64,000 nucleotides of DNA from Cyanophora paradoxa. Lineage: Eukaryota > Glaucocystophyceae > Cyanophorales > Cyanophoraceae. The stretch is from assembly GCA_004431415.1 (NCBI GenBank), contig QPMI01000129.1:186001-250000 (forward strand). The letters are read 5' to 3'. This document shows, piece after piece, positions 42,655-54,400 of this stretch; the stretch's first letter is position 1, and the number at the start of each line of letters is the position of its first letter. The position numbers and the translations under genes are program-made. Below the pieces are notes generated by a model, which saw only the letters and a program-made list of their open reading frames with translations, did not search any database and was not told the DNA's origin.

Positions 42655-44464
42655 CCCGCCCCCGCCCCCGCTCCAGCCTCTGCACTCTATGTAGCTATAC
42701 ACCGTGGCACGTTATTGTAGCCTGCACCTGTCGCCGTCAGCGCTAGCAGGCTGCAGGTAGCGCTGCGCATGCGCGTTCGCGCGGGGCCCGGCCGCTGGCC
42801 GCGCCGCACCGTTGGGCTCGCACGCTAGCGCTATGTGCTAGCGGCCCCCACGGGTCGCCACTGACTCGCCCGCTGCAGCGCGCGCGCGCGCGCGCGCTAA
42901 CCGTTGAACGCTCTTGCCAGGCCACTAGTACTGCAGCTGCCGGCTTCGATCCTCAGCATCTGTACCCCTCCAAGACGAGCTCGAGTCTCGAGCCGTCACT
43001 GGCCCGTCAGCGCTGCTCTTCTTGTTGGAAACGGGGTAGGGCCCCCGTTTTCGGTAACTTGCAAAATGACGAGTCTGCTCATCTTCCGATCCAGCTCTGA
43101 GCTCTTAACCAAGTGTTAGTGCATGCATGAGAGCCCGGAATTCGTTGTCAGAACCCGGAAAGAGCGGAATGCTGCGCGGAAAAAAGGACCGGACCCTTTC
43201 CTGGACTATCCCTTGCAGCGCCTGATCCTGTAGTCGCATAGGGGCCGGACCAAGTGCATAAGAAAGCTCTTGCGATGCTCTGCAAAGTTTGTCATACATG
43301 CCAGCGCTCGGGAAGCAGCGCGTGGCGCGCTAGGCCGCATCAAGTACCTGTTGTACCGGATGCCGGAAAAAAGCGCTCCAGAGAGTCTGGAGCCGCATCG
43401 AGACTCGAGCTTTTTGGGTACAGCATTCTGAAGCATTTTTTGCTGGGTACAATGGCACGATTTAGCCGGCAAGCTAGCCGACAGGCTCGCTAGCTGGCCA
43501 GCGCTAGCGTCGCCGGCGGCTAGCGGCTTGCTGGACTTGCAATTGCAATCGGCCGCGGCCGCGCGCGAGCGCCGGCGCCGGCGCGCGCTGGCGCCGGCGC
43601 CGGTCCGGCCCGGCGGCGCCGCGCCGCGGCCGGCCCGGCGGCGCCGCGCGCACCGCGCGCCAGCGCTAGCACTGCGGCAGTCACACTGAGTGCGCGCAGG
43701 CGCCGGCGCCGCAGCGCCGGCAGCTTGCAGTGCGGGCCGGGCGCGCCGCGGGCAGTCACTGAGTGCATGCGCAGCCTGGCAGCCGCCGGGCCGGCGCGGC
43801 GCCATCATACAGGCGCGGCGCTTGCATATGCATATGCATGCGCATGCGCATGCCATGCTAGCGCTGGCCCAGTGCTAGTGGCCCATGCCGCATGCGCGCA
43901 GTGCAAGCTTAAGCGCAGTGCGCATGCGCATGCGCACGCATGCGCAGCTGCAGGCGCCTACCCCGTTTCCAACCGGCGGCCGGCCCAGTCAGAGCCCGAG
44001 CAGAGCTCGAGGCCGCCGGCGTGCTAGTTAGGGTTGGGGCTATAGCTAGCGGCGAACTTGGGGCGGCAGTCACGTCGACCCCCAAGGGCGGCTAACGTTC
44101 GAGGAGCTACGCAGGCTTGTAATCGTGGCGTCTTTGAGGTGCTTTCCCTGCTGGGATCGTTTTAGGAGCGCTCCCCGCATCCGCAGCCGCTGATCGCGCT
44201 TTCCAGCTGGGTTCGGAGGTCCTCCGAGCGAGCACCGCCCTCCAGCTCGCCTCCGATCCGCAGTTGCTCTCAGTCGGCCAGCAGGCGTCGTCATTGCCGG
44301 CTTGTCCAGCAGCCAGAGCCCCGCGCGCCGGCCGATCCCCGGGCCGATTCCCCGTCGATATCGATCCGCGGCCCGCTCACAGCGGCGTGTTTGCAATTGC
44401 GGCCACGCCGTTCTTGCGACGTGCCATTAGGAGAGCACCGTTCATCGTTTGACACAGGAGCACG
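42655..44464. other. Long intergenic region with GC palindromes and a 17-bp inverted-repeat pair
   Basis: No gene is recognised in this 1.8 kb. GTTGGAAACGGGGTAGG (43024-43040) is exactly inverted at 43957-43973, bounding a 950-bp segment. Within it, 43550-43700 is a dense mass of GGCGCC and GCCGGC palindromes, and 43820-43950 alternates GCATGCGCATGC. Open frames in it lack domains. The last 300 bp probably hold the promoter of the sulfurase gene. Confidence 0.5.
43024..43973. mobile_element. Possible non-autonomous element bounded by 17-bp inverted repeats
   Basis: The two ends are perfect 17-bp inverted copies (GTTGGAAACGGGGTAGG). The interior contains heavily palindromic GC sequence and no transposase. 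I find no target-site duplication next to the arms, so this may instead be a chance or structural repeat pair. Confidence 0.35.
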
Positions 44465-47400
44465 ATGGGAGCAGGGTGTAGCAACGCGAACGCCGGCGTC
44501 CAGGCCCCGCGGCCGCAGCCGCAGAGCGCGCGGCCCGTGGAGAACCGCTTGAACACGCACCGGTACTGGCAGAAGGCAGCCATCGAGAGCAGCGAGTTCC
44601 AGCCGGTGGGGATCGTCGCGCCGGGGGCGTGCCACCCGGAGGCGGACCGGAGCTCGCCGGGGGCCTCGACGCCCGACGGGGACATCATCCAGGTGAAGGA
44701 CGGCCCCGGCCCGCACAGCAAGCGCGACCATGGCGAAGCCGTCGTCATCTCCAGCGACGACCTCGGCGCCAAGCCCTCCCGCAAGTCCTCCTTCCAGAAC
44801 CTCGCCCCCCGCCAGGTGACACCGGCCGCCCCATGCCCGGCCTCGCAACGCCCGTTTAATTTTATTGACGCGTCGGCCGCGGCCCGTCTGTCTGCTCGAC
44901 TGCGCCCGAGCAGAAGACGTTCGTGGGGGCCCCCGCCTTCAAGGTTCGCTCTGCAGCTGCCTCTGAGAACGACATCGGCCCCTGCTGATCATGACCGCCG
45001 CGGCCGCGCAGGAGCCGGAGGCGCCCATCTTCGACCACGGCAAGGGCCTCCACCCGCAGTTCAAGGCGCGCCCCGCGCCCCGCTGGGATGGATATTGGAT
45101 CCGGTGCCCGGTCGCGATCGCATGCAGCTGACGCCGGCGCCGAGCAGGCGCTGACGGAGGACGAGGACTACAAGGCGGCGAGCCCGCTGGACCGCCTGAA
45201 GGCTACCAACTACACCCAGCTCCACGTGCGTCTAGATCTGCGATCGAATCTGCGGCCCCGCGCTCGTCCGGGTGCAGGTCTGCGCTGAGGCGCTGGGGGC
45301 GTGGGGCGGGCAGGCGCAGGCGCACACGTACCTGGACTTCACGGGGGGCGGCCTGGCGTGCCAGTGCCAGCTCAAGCGCCTCTTCGAGTTCCTCCAGGGG
45401 CACGTCCTCGGCAACCCCCACAGGTCCGCCCCGGCCCCGCGCCCGAGCTCGCGAGCTCGGGGGCTCGCGCTTCGAATTCTCGCCCGCTGCGCCGCAGTCC
45501 ACGCCACCGTCTGGCCATCGCTCACGCCGGCCGGGGCCCCCGCAGCATGAACCCCACGTCCAACTTCGCCTCGTCCCTCGAGGCGGACGCCCGCAAGGCC
45601 GTCCGCACCTTCTTCAACGTGCCCCAGGTCCGATTCGACCTCGACTCGCGATCGATATGTCCAAGTCGCAAAGAAAGCGATATCGATCGCGATGCATATG
45701 GCCGATTTTTTTAATTTCGCCGGCAGGACTACGCGGTGATCTTCACGGCGAACGCGTCGGGGGCGCTGCGCATCGTGGGCGAGTGCTACACGTTCGGCCC
45801 CGACGCCCCGTACCTCCTCTCCGCCGACAACCACAACTCCGTCGGCGGCATCCGCGAGGTCCGGATCCGCATCGGTCGCGAGCTCGCCCGATCGCGAGTC
45901 GCGATCGCTTCCGCTGGCGCCGACGTGCGCGCGGCTCTGGCGCGCAGTTCGCGCGGGCGAAGGGCGCGAGCGTCACGTACGTGCCCCTCAACGACGAGCT
46001 CTTCATGGACGAGGACTTCCTCGACGTGCGCCCCATGCCAGTCCCAATCTCCTGTTTGCAATTGCCCGCCCTGGGGCCGCGGGCCGGGGCGAGGGCCGCC
46101 GGGCTCCCCGCCCTCTTCGAATCCGGCTGATCACGATGCCCCCCTCCGTTTGCAGCACGCCCTGCACGAGAAGCCGGCGGGGCAGAGGGGCCTCTTCGCG
46201 TACCCCGCGCAGTCGAACGTGAGCGGGGTGAAGCACCCGCTGGCGTACATCACGGCGGCGCGCGAGGCCGGCTGGGACGTGCTCCTCGACGCCTCCGCCT
46301 TCGTGCCCACCAGCAGCCTCGACGTCTCCAAGTGGCGCCCCGACTTCGTCTGCATGTCCTTCTACAAGGCGAGCCGGCGCGGCCCGCGTTGAATTCGGGA
46401 AGGGCCAGATCTAGATTCGAGCGGGGCTGGCGCCGGCGCAGATGTTCGGTTTTCCGACGGGGATCGGGTGCCTGCTGCTGCGGCACGGGGCGGCGCAGCG
46501 GCTGCGCAAGCCCTACTTCGCCGGCGGCACGGTGGCGCTCGTGACGCAGCAGACGAACTTCCACATCCTCCGCCCCGAGCCCGAGAAGCTCCACGCCGTG
46601 TACGAGGTGAGCGGGGGTCCCGATCGCTCGCGGCGCCAGCGCCGTCTAGATCTCGCGGTCGCCGCTCACGGTGCGGGGCGGCTCGTGGGCAGGACGGGAC
46701 GATCAGCTACCAGATGCTGCCGGGGATCACCATCGGCCTCGAGTTCCTCTCCCACCACCTCCCCTCCGTCAAGCACCGCGTCCGCCCGACTCGCCCCGCA
46801 AAATTAAATTCGCATCGCGCGCGCCGCGAAAACCGCCGCTGACTCGAGCCCGCTCCGGATCCGCCCCCGCTCCCACCCACAGCTCTTCGCGATCATGCGG
46901 CACGTGATGCCGGCGATGGCGGCGCTGCGGCACCCGCGCACGGGGCGGCCGCTGGTGAAGATGTTCGGCCCCGGGCCGGACCCCGACATGGAGGCGCGGC
47001 GGCGCGGGGCGACCATCGTCTTCAACCTCTTCGACGCGGACGGGAGGGGCATCTACTTCGGCCTCGTCGAGCGCCTCGCCGCCGAGCGCGGCATCTCCCT
47101 CCGCACCGGCTGCTTCTGCAACCCCGGTGCTTGAAGCTGGGTTGATCATGAAATACTGTTTCGATCGCGAACATGACCGGCGGCGCCGCAGGCTGCATGG
47201 AGAAGGTGCTGGGGCGGACGAAGGAGGTGCTGCTGGAGCAGGAGCGGCGCTGGGCGCGGATCAAGGAGGCCGGCGACGAGACGGGCGTGTACCACCTGGA
47301 GGAGCTGGCGAGCGGCCTGATCCCGCCCGAGGAGCAGGGCGGCGTGCGCATCTCCTTCGGGATCACGAGCACGGCGATGGACGCCTCGCGCCTCCTCCAC

Positions 47401-47481
47401 TTCCTCGAGGAGTTCCTCGACGAGGCCTTTGTCGCCGAGGAGCGCCGCAAGCTCGCAGAGGGCGGCGCGCCAGCCCACTAG
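44465..47481 (+). CDS. Molybdenum-cofactor-sulfurase-like (NifS-type class V aminotransferase) with N-myristoylation motif
   Basis: MOCOS/ABA3 proteins use PLP to move sulfur from cysteine, via a persulfide, to the molybdenum cofactor. The protein starts MGAGCSNANAGV: Gly2 and Ser6 fit N-myristoylation and Cys5 could be palmitoylated, predicting membrane anchoring, which is unusual for the family. A 180-residue variable part follows. The catalytic domain shows YLDFTGGGL, NPTSNFASS, VIFTANASGALRIVGECYTF, LSADNHNSVGGIREV, FAYPAQSNVSGVKHPL, DVLLDASAFVPTSSLDVSKW, then SFYK (PLP Lys) joined to MFGFPTGIGCLLL, ISYQMLPGITIGLEFL and RTGCFCNPG (persulfide Cys). The last exon adds GGVRISFGITSTAMDASRLL. 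No MOSC domain follows, so this is the NifS-like half only. At least ten introns; one after SFYK may use a GC donor. Confidence 0.88.
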
Positions 47482-48478
47482 GCCATGGCCATGGCCAGCT
47501 GCAGGCTGTACATGGAGCCGGGGCCTCCCCACTGACTTCGATTTCGAATTCGAGTTCCAGCCTTAAGCTTGCAATGCGCAGCCGCAGCTCGTTTGTAATT
47601 AATTTCCGCCGCCCCGTTCAAATCCGTCCTAGCTTGGCACATCGGTATCGCAACCCGTAGTTCAGTGTGCGCATGCTTGCAGTTGTCGAGTCTATGTACA
47701 TCATATGGATACTTGTGCACAAGAAGATGGGCACTCGCCGATGGCTCGAACTCATGATCGATATCACCTGCAGCTGTACATGATCACGACTCGGCGAGTC
47801 GGCAACGCATTCGAATATTTCGCAAATATAGATAAATATGAATATAAAGAGATAAATATGCCATCGATTTCGGGGTTCATGTTAGAGTGATCATGATGCG
47901 AAAAACACTCTGTGTACGTGACTAATACTGTGACAGCATTCCAGGCAATACTCAGTGACTCTTAAGCTTTACTCTTAAGCAACTGTAACGCCAGATGACC
48001 CCCAAAATACGTCACTTCCTATGTCACTCCCAAATACGAATACGTATATGGCCATGGTAGAAAAACGCTGCGGGGAATCATTGAATGGCCGTATGGAATA
48101 CAGGGCCCCGATGCCTATGGAATACAGGGCGCGCTCACACTCACACTGCAGCTGACTATAACTAGATCTGAATTCGAACTATAGACGCTAAAAGCCACAT
48201 GTACAAACGCGTGACTAAGTCAACGTTGCACGGTGTGTTACGAAGTTACTAAGTTATGAAAGAGAAACGCGAATTCGAAACGAAAGGGCGGGATCGCGAC
48301 GTGGAAATGGAAATTTGTATACTGAATGCTAGATATCAAATACGATCAAAAATGTGAAACTGACAGGACGCACTGCACTGTACAGAGCCGAAACAGAAAA
48401 TTCAGCGCGCGCAAATGTACATGTACAAAGCCTGCAAATTAGCTCGGCTATAGCTACAAACGACTTACACACTGAAAA
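47482..48478. other. Lower-GC intergenic region, tail to tail
   Basis: This kilobase between two convergent genes has the lowest GC of the window. It contains TATGGAATACAGGGC twice (about 48093 and 48115) and AAATATGAATA-rich stretches. No ORF with a domain, tRNA or other RNA is recognised. Confidence 0.45.
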
Positions 48479-51400
48479 CTAATTAGATGAAGAATTCAAA
48501 ATAGAGCGCAAATACGCGAAGAAGACGGAATAAAAGAATGCGAAGGGGGTGTCGATCAATCCGCGAAGAAGGCGGGGTGGGCGTGGAGAGGCCCCGCGGG
48601 GGAGCAGGGGAGGGACTGCGCGGGGGTACCGGCGCCGGTGATCCGGAAGGAGCCCGGGCGGGACCCCGTGGGCGTCCCCGCGCGCTCCCGCTCGGAGCCG
48701 GCGCCGGAGCCGGCGCCGGCGCCGGCGAGCTGCCGCGCGAGCCGCAGGGCGAACCGCTCCTCGCCGCCAGCCCCGAAGGAGCCCGAGGCGGGGGCGGGGG
48801 CCGGGGCGGGGCCCGGGCCCCGGGGCGAGGTGCTTGGCGAGGACGTGGGCGAGGCGCGGGCGCGCCACGGGCTTCACCACCTGCGCCGCGCGCCGGGCCC
48901 GGGCGGGGTCGCGGTCAGCCGTGTGGGGCGACGCTGCGCGCTGTTCACGCGGGGCGAGGGGCGTGCACGGACCCAGTCGTCCATCCCGGCGCTCCGCATC
49001 TCCTCGCGGTCTGCGGGGGGCCGTCGAGGTTGAGCGCAGGCGGGGCGGGCTGGGCTGGAGGGGCGGGGCGGGCCCTTGGAGGTGGAGAGGGCGGTGCAGG
49101 CGATGACGGGGGTCGGGGCGGCCACGCCGTGCGCCCGCTCGAGGTGCCGGATCTGCCGCGTCGCCGCGTACCCGTCCAGCACCGGCATCGACACTGCGCA
49201 GCGCGCGGGGGGCGGGGCGCGGTGGGCGGGGCGCGGGGGGCCTCGGGGGGGCGGGGGTACACGCATCGCGCGCACCGTCCATGAAGACGGCGGCGAAGAC
49301 GGGCCCGGCGGGGGCGCCGGGGGCGAGGGCGGCGCAGCGGCGGCGGAAGGCGTCGACGGCCTCCTGGCCGTCGCGGGCGGGGAGGCAGCGGAAGCCCTCG
49401 CGGGCGAGCAGCGCGCAGAGCACCCGCCGGTTCACCTCGACCTGAGGTGGAGTGAGACAGACGCCCCCGACCGGGGCCCGGGGGCGGGGCGGGGGCGGGG
49501 CGGACGTCGTCGGCGACGAGGACGTCGCGGGGGCCCGGGGGCGCGCCCTCGTCCCCGCCGGCGCCGCCCTCGCCCCGCAGCGACGAGGCCGCGCTCGGCG
49601 AGCCGGAGCGCGAGGCCGCCGCCCGCCCCGGCCTCCCGCGAGCCCTGCGAGGCCCACGAGCGCCCGCTCCCGCCCCCGCTCTCCGCGCTCCCCCGCGGGC
49701 CCCCCAGGCCCAGCGGCGCAAAGACCGTCCCGGGCCCCGGCGCCAGGTGATCCGCCATCCCCATGCCCGGGTGCCGCCGCGCGCGACCCGAGCGGGAGGA
49801 GGGCGAGTCGAGGGCGCCGGGGAGGCCGGCGGGGAGCCCGAGCGGCCGCGCCCCGGCGACTCCCCGTCGCCCTCGCGCTCGTCGCTGCCGGCGGTACCGG
49901 TGCTGTAGAGCGAGATGCGGCCGTGTGCGCTGAGGCCGGCCGCGCTGCGCGCGCTGGACCGCGCGCTCGAGCGGCGCGGGGCCTCGAGCAGCAGCGAGGG
50001 CCGCCCCTCGCCGCCCTGCTCCTCGCGCAGGGGTGCCCCGCCCTCCTCGAGGCGCGCCGGCGCCGCCTCGGGCTGTGGCGTGCCTGCCAACTCGCCTTCG
50101 GGCTCGCGCTGGGCCGCCGCCGCCGGCTCGGAGGCGGCGAGGTACTCCTCGATCTGGGGCGGGAAGGAGAGTCGGGGAGTTGCGGGGGCGGGGGGCGGGG
50201 GTGCGCGGCGGGCGCACGAGGGCGCTGAGCATGGGCCGCCGCACGGGCTTCGGCAGGAAGCCTGCGCGGGGCCACTCAGCTCGGCCAGAGGCGCGGGGCG
50301 GCTGCTGGGGCGGGGCGGGCGGGCGGAGCGGACCGTCCATGCCGGCGGCGCGGCACTCGGCCTCGTCCTCGGCGGCCGCCTTGGCCTGCGTGCGGCGGGG
50401 CCCGTCAGGGGCCCCCCCGGGCCGGCGGGGGCGGGGCGGGGCGGACGGTGAGGGCGACGATGAGGTGGCGCGCGAGGCCGCGCTCCGCCTCCAGCGCCCG
50501 GATCGCCCCCGTCGCCTCGTACCCCGTCATCGCCGGCATCAGGCAGTCCCTGCCCCGCGAGGGCGGCCCCTCGTGGTCAGCGAGGGACACTGCCCCGGCG
50601 CGGGCGCAGGGCCCCGGGGGCCCGGGCGCGAGCCCAGGGGGGGGCTCACATGAAGATGACGTCGAAGGCGCGGCGGGGGCCGGCCCCGTCCCCCGCCGGC
50701 AGCGCCTCCACCGCCTCCCGGAACCGCTCGACGGCCTGTGGCACGAGGGGGGGTAGGGGGGTGAGGGGGCGGGGCGGGGCGGGGCGCGGGGCCCCGGGGA
50801 CCTGGGCGCCGTCGGAGGCGACGGTGACGGCGTGGCCCTCCTTCTGCAGCATCGACACGATCACCCGCGCCGACACCGCGTTGTCTGCCCGCCCCGTCAG
50901 CCGGGGGAGGAGGCGGGGGGGGGGGGGGGGAGGGGGGGGGGGGGGGCGCCTTCTGCGACGAGGATGGCGCAGGGGCGCGCCGGGGGCCGCTCGGGGCGCT
51001 CGGAGCCGGCGTTGGGGGCGGCGAGGGCGGCGCCCGAGCTCGAGGCGTCGGACGCGAGGCCGGAGAGGGACTGCCGGCGCGAGCGCGAGGGCTCCCGGCA
51101 CACCATCCGCGTCGAGCGCGGCGCTGAGCCGGCGGCCGGCGTCGCCTCGCCGCCGGCCTCGGGGCGGGGGCCGGCGCCGGTGGCGAGGAGGGCGGCGACG
51201 CCGGTGGAGGCGTGCTGGAGGGCGCTCGCCGAGCTGGGCGAGCGCCCCCCGGCCGCCCCCTCCTCCCCTTCCTCCTCCTCGTCGCCCTCCCCGTCCCCGC
51301 CCTCTGCGGCGGCACGCTCGGGGGCCTGCTCGGGGCGGGGCGGGGCGGGGTGCGGGGCGGGGGGGACCGTGGAGGACGGGGATCTCGAACCAGAAGGTGC

Positions 51401-54400
51401 TCCCCTGCCCCGTCTGAGGCGGGCGCCCCGTCAGCCAGCACCCGCATCCACGCGCGGGGCGGCGGATCCAGGGCGCACGTCCGAAATGCAGCCGATGCGC
51501 CCGCCCGCCTTCTCCACGATCTCCCGGCTGATCGCCAGCCCTGCCGGCGGCGAAGTGGCGCATAAGGCCTAGGTGAGGGGCCGGACGGGGCGCAGGGTGC
51601 CGGGAGGGGCGAGGGCGGACCGAGGCCGGTGCCGCCGGGGTCGGGCGCGCCGCCGAGGAGCGGGTGGACGCGGTAGAAGCGGGTGAAGAGGTGCGCCTGG
51701 TGCTCCTTCGCGATGCCCGGGCCCGAGTCGCGCACCTCTGCGACGTTCCGGCCCCGCTCAGAGGGGGCGGCAGGGGCGGGGAGAAGAGGAGAGGCGGACC
51801 GAAGCGGAGGAGGAGGCGCTCGAGGGCGCCGGGCGGGGCGGGGCCGGCCGCCGGGGCCCCCGCCTCGGGGGCGTCGGACTCGAGGGGGCGCGCGGTGACG
51901 AGGAGCTGCGCAAGGGCGGGGCGCTCGCTCGCTCGGGGGCTCGATGCCCGCCCCCGGCATGGCCTCCCCCCGGGCCCCCCGCGGACCTCGACGGAGCCCT
52001 TGTCGCTGTACTTGACGGCGTTGCTCACGAGGTTCAGCTGCTCACGAGGTTAGGCTCAGCTGCTCTGCTGGGGAGATGAAGCGGGGCGGGGCGGGGGCGG
52101 GGCGGGGGCGGACGAGGACTTGGCGGAGGCGGTCGGGGTCGGCGAGGACGAGGTCCGGCACCGCCTCCGCCACCTCCACCCGCAGCTCCAGCCCCTGCCG
52201 CACCCCCACGCCTCGACCCCGCACCCCACTGCCATCGCAGCGCGTCCAGGGCGCGCGCGCACCTTCTCGTCGGCCTTGCGGCGCACGATGCGCGCGGCGG
52301 CGACCGCCGCGTGCCGCACGTCCACAGGCACCGCCTGCCCGCGCCCCGGCGGTCAGGGCCCGACGCGCGGGGCGCGGGGGGCGGGGGGCGGCGGGGGCGG
52401 GCCTGGAGGTCGATGAGGCCGGCCTCGATCTTCTGGAGGTCGAGGATGTCGCTGCGGGGGCGGGGCGGGGCAGGGCCGGGGTGAGCTCGGGGCCGGGGCG
52501 GGAGGGAGGTGGAGGGGCGGGGCGGGCACTTGACGAGGGAGAGGAGGTGGTCCCCGAGAGCGCCGCCTGCGCCCCGGCGTCAGCGAGGGAGGGGCGCGGG
52601 GAGCGGGGGCGGGGGCGGGGGCGGGGCCGGGCGCACGGCGTCGATGTACTCCTGCACCTCCCGCGCGTCCGTCGCCTCGCGCGCCAGGTCGAGCATCCCC
52701 AGGATCCTGCCCCCGGCCCCCGCCACCTCACCTCGCCTCTTGCGGACCGGGAGGCGCGGGGCCGGCGCGCGCGCACCCGTTGAGGGGCGTCTGCGGAGGC
52801 GCGCGCGCCGGGGGGCGCCGGGCGAGAGGTCAGCTCGAGGGCGCCGCCGTCGCGGGGCGGGGCGCGGCGGGGGCCCACCCGCATCTCGTGGGAGACCGTT
52901 TGGAGGAACTGGGTGCGGGGCGGGGTGAGGGTGCGGGAGGGGCGGGGCCCCGGGGCGGGGCGGGGGGGGCACCTTGCGGGTCTCGGCGGAGCGGACCTCG
53001 GCCTCGATCTTGGTCTTCGCCTCCGCCGAGACCGCCTCCTGGAACGACACGAACCGCGCGTGCATGTCCTGCCCCCCGCCCCCGCCCCCGCCACGTCACG
53101 CCCCGCCCGGCCCTCTGGCAGCGAGAGGGAAGAAGAGAGGAGCGCGGAGGAGAGAGAATGAAGGAAAAGGCCGGATCCCAACGAGATCGGAAGGGAGCAG
53201 CGGGGTGAGGTCGCCTGGATCTCGCGAGGGCTACATGTACACGCCAGGCCCAGAGCTCCGGAAGGGAAAGAAGGAGGAGCGATTGTGGAAAGAAAGAGAC
53301 GAGTGTGCAAAGAAAGAGAGACGAGTCTGGAAAGAAAGAGACGAATGCGGAAAGAAAGAGACGAGTGTGGAAAGAAAGAGACGAGTGTGGATGTGTGGAA
53401 AGCAAGAGACGAGAGTGGATGTAAGAGGGAGGAGCGTGGAAAGAGAGGGCGGGGCGGGGCGCGGGGCGCGGGGGCGCACGGCCATGATGGACTCGAAGTC
53501 GGAGAGCTCGCGCAGGCCCCGCCCCGCCCGCCCCCGCCCCCCCGCGTTCTTCTCCTCCGCCCCCGCCTCGGGCGTGGCGGGGCGCGGCGGGCTCGCCGCG
53601 GGGGAGCCCGGGGCGGTGGTCGGGGCGACGACGCTCCTGGTGGAGGGGGCCGCCGAGCCGCGCCGCCCCGGGAGGCTCGCCTTGCGGACGCTCCCCTCGG
53701 GGCCCGGCGCCCGCACGTGGAGCCGCAGCTCCGCGGAGACGCGCGTCATGGTCTGCGGCCGGGGGCGTCTGGAGGGCGAAGGCGGGGGGGAGGAGGGGGC
53801 GGGGCCCTGCACCTCGAGGAGGATGGACATGGAGGCGCGCAGCTTCTCGATGGGGCGGGTGATGCGCCAGCCGAGCCCCGCCGCCGCCGCCACGCACAGC
53901 ACCAGCCACGCCGCCGCGAACGCCGTGTTGAGGGTCGCCGCGCGCCCCATCCCCGCCGCCACCCCGTCCTTGGGCACCGCCGCCCAGAGGCGCCACTCGA
54001 GGCCGGGCGCGGGGGCGCGGACGGGGGCGGAGTGGGCCCAGTAGGCGCGCCCCGCGCTGTGGACGACGCGGACCTCGTCGGGCGCCGCCGCCGCGCCCTC
54101 GCCCCAGCAGAGCTCCCGCACCAGCCCCTCCCCGCTGCGCCCGTGCGCCGTCAGCAGGCGCCGGCCGGCGGGCGGGGGGCGGGGCGCCTCTGCGGGGCGG
54201 GGAGCGGGGCGGCGAGGCCGGAGGAGGATGCGACGAGGCGGCCGGCGGAGTCGGTGAGGACGAGCAGGGAGCCGGGGACGGAGACGGCCGCCGCGAGCCG
54301 CGCCGCCACGGCCGCCAGCGGCACCCGCACGGCCGCCGCCGCCGCCACCGCGCCCGCGCCGCCGCCCGCCTCGCCCGCCGCCGCCTGGAAGAAGCCCTCG

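Noticed and set aside
43550-43700. Highly palindromic GGCGCC/GCCGGC block as a hairpin RNA gene or origin
   Set aside because: The sequence is so rich in short palindromes that no single defined stem stands out, and no independent sign of an RNA or origin is present.
47600-47640. GTTCAAATCC resembling a tRNA T-loop
   Set aside because: The preceding 70 bases do not fold into a cloverleaf with A- and B-box spacing that I can see.
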